Source: Roseomonas sp. (GTDB taxonomy: Bacteria; Pseudomonadota; Alphaproteobacteria; Acetobacterales; Acetobacteraceae). From it: 53,422 bases of DNA. Where the stretch lies: the NCBI GenBank assembly GCA_020249435.1, contig JADCFQ010000028.1, positions 1 through 53,422 on the forward strand. The letters run 5' to 3'. Under the pieces are notes generated by a model. That model worked only from the letters and a program-made list of their open reading frames with translations, did no database searches and was not told the DNA's origin. Positions 17,568-25,483 of this stretch are shown piece by piece. Position numbers and translations under genes: made by a program. Each line of letters starts with the position of its first letter. Position 1 is the stretch's first letter.

Positions 17568-18584
17568 GTGCTACCCGCCATTCCCGTTTTCGATCTGCGT
17601 GCCGAAGCCCAACCATCGCTTGCCGCCATGCGTGCGGCGCCGGTGCGCGCAGAAGCGCTTTGGCTTTGGGCGCGCGGGCATTATACGCCGGTCGGGCTTT
17701 CGATAGCCGATAGGCTTTCGCGCCATTGGTTGCGCCGCAATGACAATCCCTTGCGCGCTGAGATCGATGGCATCGCAGCGGGCCTGCCTGGGCCAGGTGC
17801 CTATGCGCTGAACCTTTCCTTCGAATGGGGCTGCACGGTCGGGCTCAGCGCGGCAGAGGCACCTTTCATGCTCCGCGTCCTGGATTGGCCCCTTCAGGGG
17901 CTTGGCGAGAGGCTTTGCGTCTTTCGTCAGGCGGGGCCGGCTGGGGAGTGGCTCAATCTTGGCTGGCCTGGCTTTGTAGGCGTGATCACCGCGCTGGCGC
18001 CGGGGCGCTTTTGCCTTTCCATCAATCAGCCGCCGCTGCCGCAACGCCCCATCGCACGCATGGCGCGCCGGGCCGGTGCTGATTTCCTTGGAATTGCCGT
18101 GGATTGGCTGGCCGCACGGCCGGCGCGCTGGCGCCATCGTGGCCTGCCGCCCGCGCATCTGATGCGCCTGGTTTGTGATACCGCGCCGGATTACGCGGCA
18201 GCCCTTGCCATGCTGCGCGATACGCCCGTGGCAGCGGGGGCGATTTTTTCACTCGCCGGCACGCAGCCTGGCGAGGCCGCGGTGATTGAACGGGCCGAGA
18301 CATCGGATGCGGTGATCGAAGCCGCACCCAATGCCGTTGCCGCGAATGGCTGGCAATGCATCGCCAATCCTGGTGCACCACGCTGGCGCTACAGCGCCGA
18401 ACGCCACGCTGCCATGACCAAGCTACTGGCCGGACCGGTGCCGAATGAATTCGGCTGGCTCACGCCACCCATCGCGAATGAGGGTTCACGCCTTGCCGCC
18501 ATGATGTGCCCGGCAACGGGCAGGCTGGAATTGTTGGGAATGGAAGGTGTCACCGCCGTGACACGGCCGCTTTATTTGGAGTGA
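17568..18584 (+). CDS. Ntn-hydrolase-like amidase (acid ceramidase/NAAA/choloylglycine hydrolase type)
   Basis: The 338-residue protein has no signal peptide. The pattern WGCTVGLSAAEAPFMLRVLDW (Cys89, Arg103, Asp106, Trp107) matches the family arrangement in which a Cys nucleophile is followed about 15 residues later by RxxDW. A C-terminal Asn/Arg-containing segment (NGWQCIANPGAPRWRYSAERH) would complete the site. Members hydrolyse linear amide bonds: N-acylethanolamines, bile-salt conjugates or 6-aminopenicillanate acyl groups. The substrate here is unknown. Cys is at residue 89 rather than at the mature N-terminus, so autoproteolytic maturation would be required for this mechanism. The start is GTG 17568, with AGGAGAT seven bases upstream. 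It stands alone and convergent to the next gene. Confidence 0.65.
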   Translation: MLPAIPVFDLRAEAQPSLAAMRAAPVRAEALWLWARGHYTPVGLSIADRLSRHWLRRNDNPLRAEIDGIAAGLPGPGAYALNLSFEWGCTVGLSAAEAPFMLRVLDWPLQGLGERLCVFRQAGPAGEWLNLGWPGFVGVITALAPGRFCLSINQPPLPQRPIARMARRAGADFLGIAVDWLAARPARWRHRGLPPAHLMRLVCDTAPDYAAALAMLRDTPVAAGAIFSLAGTQPGEAAVIERAETSDAVIEAAPNAVAANGWQCIANPGAPRWRYSAERHAAMTKLLAGPVPNEFGWLTPPIANEGSRLAAMMCPATGRLELLGMEGVTAVTRPLYLE

Positions 18585-18606
18585 GGTGAGTGCTGCCAAG
18601 CTAGGC

Positions 18607-19881
18607 TCACGCGTTTTGCGCCCAGGATGGCAAGGCATCGAGACTCTTGAGTAGGTCGCGCTCTTTAGTATCAAGAATTTCTGGAAAACATGCTTTCAAT
18701 AAGCGCCATTCATCCGAGTCTGGTCCTTTTTGCGGCATGATTTTGGCCCGGCGAATATGTTTGCCTACTGAGCCGGCCAGCCACCCGCTCAATCGAGAAT
18801 TCTGAAGTAAGTTTTCGATCAGAGTTGCATGGGGCTTAGCGTCTTCTCTATTGAGAAGGGCATTCAACATGCCCTTCACATTCATGTCTTTTGAATACAA
18901 GTATTTCACGTTATTTCCTTTTGCTTCCTGGAATATTGAGAAAGCCGCAGCAATAAGTCGCGACCTTGGGCTGTCTATTCCAGGCAAGGAGTCGTTGCTT
19001 TCTCCTGCCTTTAATTGTGCCAACCACTCACCGCGCTTTAGCTCGTTTTTCTGGAGCCGTGGAACGACAATACGATCCTCGTAATATGGCAGCTTGCTGC
19101 TTGGAATCGTGAGTTCGTCGAATCTGACTAGTTTCGGTTCTTCAAATCCGTCCTCATTTTTTAATGCGCACGCCAATATCAAGGTCTTCTGTTCGAACGA
19201 GGCTTCTATTGCGGCTCTGTTGAGTAAAAACATGTTCCCACGATGCCGGAGAATGACGTCTCTGAAATTCTGCGGGAGCGACTTAGCCGGAAAATCAACT
19301 CCGAGAACCCAAAGCAACGGAATACCCTCTCGTTCGTAAAATTTGGAGCGATCAGAAATTTCCGTCTCGAAGGTGTTGGACATTTGAAATTCTACTACGA
19401 TTTTACCAAAACCCTCCCACTCGAAGCAAACATCGGGAAGCTTATATTTGTCGTTAACAGTGGATGCTAGGCGTTTATTGATTGTCGGCTCGTTCTTGCA
19501 CCGCGCATCCAGAGCCGCCAACTGCCCCACCTGTTCACACATACGGCGATGAAGAGGCGATTCCTGTTGTCCCTGATATTGGGCGGCACGGAGGTCTCGC
19601 AGTTTTGAGTTTGATCGGTGATGCCAAGTACAATCCAAGGGCGCATCTCGGTAATGGACAAAAAGAGGCTTACCCGCATTGGTCCTTATATAGAGATGGC
19701 CATCACATTGCCCGCAATAGGCCTTAATTCCATCCCCGGAAGTTCGATGATCCGTGATTCGATGCCGCCAATTTCCCCAAAGTGCCTCAGGTGAGTCGAG
19801 CAGCTCCGGTGCCGTCACCACGCCAATGTTTTCAAGAAAGGCCGCTTCAACGATCCGCTTCGGAATATATCTCCTTGACAT
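18607..19881 (-). CDS. CoiA-like/DUF6035-like protein, putative PD-(D/E)XK nuclease
   Basis: This 424-residue protein is unlike its GC-rich surroundings (bases 18841-18900 are 23/60 G+C). Residues 55-115 hold a possible zinc-binding part (Cys56-x2-Cys59, His76, Cys84) and ESPLHRRM, recalling the N-terminal region of CoiA-like proteins. Residues 148-195 read KLPDVCFEW, then IVVEFQMSNT, then DRSKFYEREGIPLLWVLG, the order seen in DUF6035/CoiA proteins and consistent with a PD-(D/E)XK nuclease core (Asp150, Glu164, Gln166). The C-terminal 230 residues are unrecognised. A GAGGAG lies about 12 bases before ATG 19881. The gene is alone, with no competence or restriction partner beside it, and is probably horizontally acquired. 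A DNA-processing or defence role is inference. Confidence 0.6.
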   Translation of the reverse strand: MSRRYIPKRIVEAAFLENIGVVTAPELLDSPEALWGNWRHRITDHRTSGDGIKAYCGQCDGHLYIRTNAGKPLFVHYRDAPLDCTWHHRSNSKLRDLRAAQYQGQQESPLHRRMCEQVGQLAALDARCKNEPTINKRLASTVNDKYKLPDVCFEWEGFGKIVVEFQMSNTFETEISDRSKFYEREGIPLLWVLGVDFPAKSLPQNFRDVILRHRGNMFLLNRAAIEASFEQKTLILACALKNEDGFEEPKLVRFDELTIPSSKLPYYEDRIVVPRLQKNELKRGEWLAQLKAGESNDSLPGIDSPRSRLIAAAFSIFQEAKGNNVKYLYSKDMNVKGMLNALLNREDAKPHATLIENLLQNSRLSGWLAGSVGKHIRRAKIMPQKGPDSDEWRLLKACFPEILDTKERDLLKSLDALPSWAQNA

Positions 19882-20067
19882 AAAACTATAATGCTCCTCG
19901 ATTCTGTTTCGAATCGCCTCGAGAGGTTGCTCTGAGCGGGTGCGTCACTGACTAGGCGCCTAACCCAGCTCAAGCTGCGAACCCGACTCTGAAGTCCCCC
20001 GTGCCCTATCCATATCGCGAGAACAAACTCTCAATTCAAATGTTATTTTGTTTCAAAAACCAGACAT

Positions 20068-20097
20068 AAAAAAACCCCGGTACCAGCGGCACCGGGG
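20068..20097 (-). terminator. intrinsic terminator of the aminotransferase gene
   Basis: On the minus strand CCCCGGT (20097-20091), a nine-base loop and ACCGGGG (20081-20075) form a perfect seven-base-pair stem followed directly by seven Ts (20074-20068). It lies 26 bases past the aminotransferase stop. The rest of 19882-20122 contains the leader of the nuclease-like gene and nothing else recognised. Confidence 0.85.
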
Positions 20098-20122
20098 CTT
20101 TCCAGCAACGCAAAGCGCGCCA

Positions 20123-21523
20123 TCACACCGCCGCAATACTCTCCCGCCGCAGCTCGACCGAAAGCGCATCCAGCGAACGCTCAACCCGATCGAGCATTTC
20201 CGTCACCTCCTCCTTGGTGATGACCAGCGGCGGGGAGAAGCCGATGCTGTCATTCATCATGGCGCGCAGGATCACGCCCTGTTCTTCGCCATGCTTCACC
20301 AGGCGCGGCCCGATCTTGCGCGCGGGGTCGAAGTTTTTCCGGGCTCCCTTGTCTTCCACCAATTCAATCGCGCCCACCATGCCAACACCGCGCACTTCCC
20401 CCACCATCGGGTGATTGGCGAAGCGGCGCCGCAATTCGGCCTGCAGATGCGGACCCACAGATTTCACATGGCCGATCAGGTCAATCTCATCATAGATTTT
20501 CAGCGTTTCAATCGCGACCGCGGCGGCCACCGGATGCCCGGAATAGGTAAAACCATGGCCCCAGGTGCCAACGGCGGAAGACCCCTCCGCAATGCCCTGG
20601 AAGACCCGTTCATTCACCATCACGGCCGAGATCGGCAGATAGGATGAAGAAAGCGCCTTGGCGCAAACCAGAATATCCGGCGTGATGCCGAAAGTCTGGC
20701 AGCCCCAATAATTGCCGGTGCGCCCAAAGCCGCAAATCACCTCATCGGCCACAAACAGCACATCATGCTTCTTCAGCACCGCCTGGATTTTCTCGAAATA
20801 GGTACGCGGCGGCACAATCACGCCACCCGCGCCCATGGTCGGTTCCGCCCAGAAGGCCGCCACGGTTTCCGGCCCTTCATTGATGATATAGGCGTCCAAT
20901 TCCTCGGCGAGGCGTGTCGCGAAATCCTCCTCCGACTCACCCGGCTTCGCGTTGTGGTAGTGATGCGGCGTGCCGACATGATGGAAGCGCCCACCCGCGA
21001 TTGGCGCATCAAACAGCTTGTGATTGGCCGGCAAGCCAGTGAGTGACGCCGCCGCCAGCGTAATGCCGTGATAGCCCTTGAGCCGCGCAATGACCTTCTT
21101 CTTCTCAGGCCGGCCAATCGCGTTGTTCATGTACCAGATCATCTTGATCGCGCTGTCATTCGCCTCAGACCCGGAATTGGCGAAGAACACCTTGCTCATC
21201 GGCACCGGCGCACGCTCAATCAGCATCTCGGCCAGGTCAATCATCGGCTCATGAGATTTGGCCGTGAAGGAATGATAGAAAGGGAGCTTCCGCATCTGGT
21301 TGGCAGCGGCTTGCACCAGGCGTTCATTGTCAAAGCCGAGCGAGGTGCACCAAAGCCCCGCCATGGCTTCGATATATTCCTTCCCCTGATCGTCAAAAAT
21401 GCGCACGCCCTTGCCGCGGCTGATCACCAGCGGGCCATTCACCTGATGCGCCTTGGCATCGGTATAGGGGTGCAGCACATTGGCAATGTCGCGCACGGCA
21501 TTGGAATTGCGGGGTGGGGTCAT
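20123..21523 (-). CDS. class III PLP-dependent aminotransferase (omega-amino acid/diamine:pyruvate type)
   Basis: The 466-residue fold-type I enzyme has FFANSGSEANDSAIKM for the PLP phosphate (SGSE about 117-120), VADEVICGFGRTG with the PLP ring Asp260, and the Schiff-base Lys289 in LVCAKALSSSYLPISAV. The N-terminal HPYTDAKAHQVNGPLVISRGKG is typical of the group that transaminates putrescine, beta-alanine, taurine or omega-amino acids with pyruvate; the exact donor cannot be read. ATG 21523 follows GAGGAAG by a usual spacing. A strong terminator follows. It is divergent from bisC across 120 bases. Confidence 0.9.
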   Translation of the reverse strand: MTPPRNSNAVRDIANVLHPYTDAKAHQVNGPLVISRGKGVRIFDDQGKEYIEAMAGLWCTSLGFDNERLVQAAANQMRKLPFYHSFTAKSHEPMIDLAEMLIERAPVPMSKVFFANSGSEANDSAIKMIWYMNNAIGRPEKKKVIARLKGYHGITLAAASLTGLPANHKLFDAPIAGGRFHHVGTPHHYHNAKPGESEEDFATRLAEELDAYIINEGPETVAAFWAEPTMGAGGVIVPPRTYFEKIQAVLKKHDVLFVADEVICGFGRTGNYWGCQTFGITPDILVCAKALSSSYLPISAVMVNERVFQGIAEGSSAVGTWGHGFTYSGHPVAAAVAIETLKIYDEIDLIGHVKSVGPHLQAELRRRFANHPMVGEVRGVGMVGAIELVEDKGARKNFDPARKIGPRLVKHGEEQGVILRAMMNDSIGFSPPLVITKEEVTEMLDRVERSLDALSVELRRESIAAV

Positions 21524-21643
21524 GTTCTGGCTTCCTCGGACCTGATCGGAACCCCGATTAAGGCATGCCTTGGCGCAATCCCCAAGAGGAAAGCGTTGCC
21601 CTAAGCCCCGCTGCGCGCCACATTACGCCGACGGAGGCATCAC

Positions 21644-23956
21644 ATGACCGAAATCAAACCCCATGCGGCCCATTGGGGCAGCTTCGATGCGGTGGTGGAA
21701 AATGGCCGGCTGGTGGGGGTGAAGCCCTTCCATCGGGACCCTTTCCCCGGCTCGCTGATCGAAGCCATGCCCGATGCGGTGCATAGCGCGGCGCGGATAG
21801 ACCGCCCCTATGTGCGCAAGGGCTGGCTGGAAGGCCGCCGGCGCGGTGCCCTCCGTGGTGGTGATCCCTTTGTGCCGGTTTCCTGGGACAAGGCGGTGCG
21901 GCTGGTCGCGGAAGAAACCCGCCGCGTGAGGGCCGAAGCCGGCCCGAAATCCATCATGGGCGGTTCCTATGGCTGGTCCTCTGCCGGGCGGTTTCATCAT
22001 GCGCGCAGCCAATTGCAGCGCTTTTTGGGGCTTGGCGGCGGCTATACCGGCCAGGTCAATGCCTATTCCTATGCGGCGGCGCAGGCGCTGCTGCCGCATA
22101 TCCTCGGCACCAATGAAGTGTTGCTCGGCAAGGTCACGGATTGGGCGGCGATCACGCGCTATTCCAAGGTGATGCTCTGCCTGGGTGGGCTGCCCATTCG
22201 CAATGGCTATGTCACCTCGGGCGGGGCGGGCCAGCACAGCAATGAAATGAATTTGCGCGCGGCTGCTGAAGCGGGGCTGCGCTTTCTGCAAATCTCCCCC
22301 GCGCGGGCGGATGTGCCGGATTGGGCCGGCGCGGCATGGACACCGATCCGCCCCGGCACGGATACCGCGCTGCTGCTCGCCATGGGCCATGAAATCCTGG
22401 CCCGCGGGTGGGAGGATAAAAGCTTCCTCGCGACCCATTGCGTCGGCTGGGACAAGCTCCGCGCCTATATCCTTGGTGAAAGTGATGGTGTCGCGAAAAC
22501 GCCGGAATGGGCCGCGCCGATCACCACCATCCCGGCGGAGACAATTCGCGCGCTAACGGCAGAAATCGCGACACAGCCTGCCATGCTGACCGCGACCTGG
22601 TCCTTGCAGCGCGCGGATTATGGCGAGCAACCCTATTGGATGCTGACCGCGCTTGCCGCCATGCTCGGGCTGATCGGGAAGGCAGGGCAGGGTGTTGCTT
22701 TCGGTTACGGCAGCGTGAATGGCATGGGCCATCCCAGGCGCGAAGTGCCAAGCTTCGCGATGCCGGCAACGCCCAATCCGACTGGCTTCTTCATCCCCGT
22801 CGCGCGCATTACGGAAATGCTAGAAAATCCCGGCGGCGATCATCATTTCAATGGCCGCGTGCTGCAATTCCCCGATACGCGCATCATCTGGTGGGCCGGC
22901 GGCAATCCCTTCCATCATCATCAGGATCTGAACCGCATGCTGCGCGCCTGGGCGCAGGCCGAGACCATTATCGTGCAGGAACCCTGGTGGACATCACTCG
23001 CGCGCCACGCCGATATCGTGCTGCCCGCCACCACCACGCTGGAACGCAATGATATCGCGAGCAGCGGTCGTGATCGCTTCCTGCGCGCCATGCACAAGGC
23101 CATTGAACCAGTGGGACAGGCGCGCAATGACCACGATATGCTGGCCGATATCGCGGAAGAATTGGGCTATCGTGAACGCTTCACCGAACAGCGGAATGAG
23201 GAAGCCTGGTTGCGCCACTTGTTCGAAAACTGGCGTCGCCATTGCGCGCGCATGGGCCAGGAAACGCCCGATTTCGACACCTTCTGGGAAAAGGGTTTTT
23301 GGGAAGCCGATGCACCAGCGCGCGGGGAGGAATACACCCAATTCGCCGAATTCGCCGCCGATCCGGAAGCCAACCCGCTTGATACACCTTCCGGCAAGGT
23401 CGAGCTGTTCAGCGAAACCATCGCAAGCTTCGGCTATGATGACGCGCCGGGCCATCCGGTCTGGATTGCGCCGCGTGAATGGCTGGGGGCGGCGGAAGCC
23501 AAGCGCCATCCCTTGCATCTGCTGTCCTTCCAACCCGCCACACGCCTGCATGGGCAATTGGATACCGGGCGTGTTGCCGCCGCAAACAAGATCGCGGGGC
23601 GCGAGCCCATCGTGCTCAACCCGGAAGACGCTGCCGCGCGCGGGCTGAAGGATGGCGATATTGTGCGCGTGTTTAATGATCGTGGCGCTTGCCTCGGTGG
23701 CTTGCGGCTTGATCCCGGGCTGATGCGCGGTGTGGCCATGATGGCGACGGGTGCTTGGTATGATCCGCTGGAACCAGGCGTGCCGGGCAGTATGTGCGTG
23801 CATGGCAATCCGAATGTGCTGACGGCGGATATCGGCACCTCCAAGCTCGGCCAAGGCCCATCGGCGCAATCCTGCCTGATCGAGGTTGAGAAATGGACCG
23901 CTGCCTTGCCGCCCGTGCGCGTGCATTTGCCACCAGTGATCGAGGAAGCATCGTGA
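21644..23956 (+). CDS. molybdopterin-dependent oxidoreductase of the biotin/TMAO/DMSO reductase (BisC-TorA) group
   Basis: The 770-residue bis-MGD enzyme lacks an N-terminal iron-sulfur Cys motif and lacks a twin-arginine leader, so it is cytoplasmic like BisC. SYGWSSAGRFHHA (109-121) matches the YGWKSPGRLH motif of DMSO reductase, making Ser113 the likely Mo ligand. LQRADYGEQPYWML, WWAGGNPFHHHQDLNR, EPWWTSLARHADIVLPATTTLERND and the cofactor-binding C-terminus are all typical. Likely substrates are S- or N-oxides such as biotin sulfoxide or methionine sulfoxide. GGAGG lies upstream of ATG 21644. The stop overlaps the GTG of the next gene (GTGA), so a PhoX-like protein is translationally coupled to it. 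Confidence 0.9.
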   Translation: MTEIKPHAAHWGSFDAVVENGRLVGVKPFHRDPFPGSLIEAMPDAVHSAARIDRPYVRKGWLEGRRRGALRGGDPFVPVSWDKAVRLVAEETRRVRAEAGPKSIMGGSYGWSSAGRFHHARSQLQRFLGLGGGYTGQVNAYSYAAAQALLPHILGTNEVLLGKVTDWAAITRYSKVMLCLGGLPIRNGYVTSGGAGQHSNEMNLRAAAEAGLRFLQISPARADVPDWAGAAWTPIRPGTDTALLLAMGHEILARGWEDKSFLATHCVGWDKLRAYILGESDGVAKTPEWAAPITTIPAETIRALTAEIATQPAMLTATWSLQRADYGEQPYWMLTALAAMLGLIGKAGQGVAFGYGSVNGMGHPRREVPSFAMPATPNPTGFFIPVARITEMLENPGGDHHFNGRVLQFPDTRIIWWAGGNPFHHHQDLNRMLRAWAQAETIIVQEPWWTSLARHADIVLPATTTLERNDIASSGRDRFLRAMHKAIEPVGQARNDHDMLADIAEELGYRERFTEQRNEEAWLRHLFENWRRHCARMGQETPDFDTFWEKGFWEADAPARGEEYTQFAEFAADPEANPLDTPSGKVELFSETIASFGYDDAPGHPVWIAPREWLGAAEAKRHPLHLLSFQPATRLHGQLDTGRVAAANKIAGREPIVLNPEDAAARGLKDGDIVRVFNDRGACLGGLRLDPGLMRGVAMMATGAWYDPLEPGVPGSMCVHGNPNVLTADIGTSKLGQGPSAQSCLIEVEKWTAALPPVRVHLPPVIEEAS

Positions 23957-25425
23957 TCCGCCGCCGTGCCCTGCTGGCGGGTGCGGCGGCCCTTCCCGCG
24001 ATGGGTGCGCTTGCGCAAGGCGTACCCGGCATAGCGCAGCGCATGGATGATGCGCCAGGTGTCGGCATCAAGCGCGATTTGCTGATCCAATGGGGCGATC
24101 GCGTTGCCTATGACGCGCTGCCCTTCACGCCGCTCGCGCCCAATCTTGCCGCAGCGGAAGGGCAATTCGGCTGGGATACGCGCGTGGTGGCGGCACTGGC
24201 GTCGCCGCGGGTGGAAGATGGCATTCCGCGCGCTGTGTTGGCGGTGGGACATCCAAGCCTTGATCCCGCCATGGCCTTCGCCGATGGGCGGGATCGGCCA
24301 GAGATTGCCGGCGCCATGCAGGGGGCCAGCCTGATCAATATCCAGCGTCGCGGCGGTGCCTGGCTGGTGACGGAAGGCGGCTTTCAGATGCGCCGGCTGC
24401 ATGCCCGCACGCTTTGCCGCATGGGTGGCGCGGGCGGGCCAGCGCGCGGCGTTTTTGGCGTTACCGGCGGCTGTGCCACGCCCTGGGGCAGCCTGCTGCT
24501 GACCGAGGGTGAGGGCGCTGCCTGGGCGCGACGCCTGCCCGGTGTGGATGCCACACATGCCGGCCATGTGGTGGAACTTGACCCTTTCGAGCCGCAATCC
24601 GTGCCGGTGAAACGCGGCTCCCTTGGCAGGCTTGGCGCGCGCGATGTCGCCGCAGCACAAGCCGCCGATGGCCGCGCCGTGGTGTTTCTGGCCGATGGGC
24701 GCGAAGGTGGTTTGCTGTGGCGCTTCATCTCCGATGGGCCAGCGGCAGAACCCAATGCCCTGGATCAAGGCGCGCTTTACGCTGCGCGGTTTGAAGCGGG
24801 CGCGCTTCGCTGGATTGCGCTACCCGCCGATGCGGAACCCTATGGCGCGGCGGTGGCGCGCGGGGCGAATAGCCTTGGGCGCCCTGTTGCGCTGGCGCTG
24901 GACCCGAATGGTGCGCGCCTGTGCCTCGCCTTGCGTGAAAGTGGCCGCAACCCGGCGGGTGCGGTGGTGGAAATGCTGTTCTCGGCCCGCAATCCCGCTG
25001 CCGATACGGCGATTGTCGAAAGCCTGATCGAAGGCCGCTTGCCACCGCGCCCGCGTGCGGGGCGAGAACCCGCAACGGTCCCGGCCTGGCCCGTGGCACC
25101 TGCAAGCATCTGCCTGGATAGCCAGGGCAATCTATTGCTCGGCACGGCGCAGCCGGCGCGCGACAGTGCCTTGCCGGATGCGCTTTACGTGCTGCCCGTG
25201 GAAGGGCCGGCGCGCGGCCAGCCAAGCCTTGCCTATGCCGTGCCAATCGGTGCCGCCCTGGGCGGTGTGGCCACGGTGCCGGGGGCCGCCGCCTGGGTTG
25301 CTGGTGTCGCGCATCCCGGCGCTGGCATGGGCGCGCAATTCGCGACACCGCGCAGCCGCTGGCCGCATTTCCGCGAAGGTGAGCCGCCGCGTGGTGGTGT
25401 GGTGGCGTTGACGAAAGCCGCATGA
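23953..25425 (+). CDS. PhoX-like (DUF839) protein, Tat-exported, with altered active-site motifs
   Basis: The 490-residue paralogue of the PhoX at 26872 is shorter. A twin-arginine type leader ([21 protein letters not shown] region) begins at GTG 23953, which overlaps the bisC stop. Shared blocks are [17 protein letters not shown] (PhoX NCAGGNTPWGTVLTAEEN), [20 protein letters not shown] ([20 protein letters not shown]) and the C-terminal HPGAGMG...[13 protein letters not shown]. In the block after LGR the true PhoX has FKHEGCHHA and GDDE where this protein has LGARDVAAA and DGREG, so residues likely used for metal binding are lost. It may have another substrate or be non-catalytic. Coupling to a cytoplasmic molybdoenzyme is unexplained. 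Confidence 0.75.
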   Translation: [490 protein letters not shown]

Positions 25426-25483
25426 GACTTGAAAAATTATGGTCGGCGAAGTCGCTCCAAAGGTTGATACAGGGAAATCTGTG

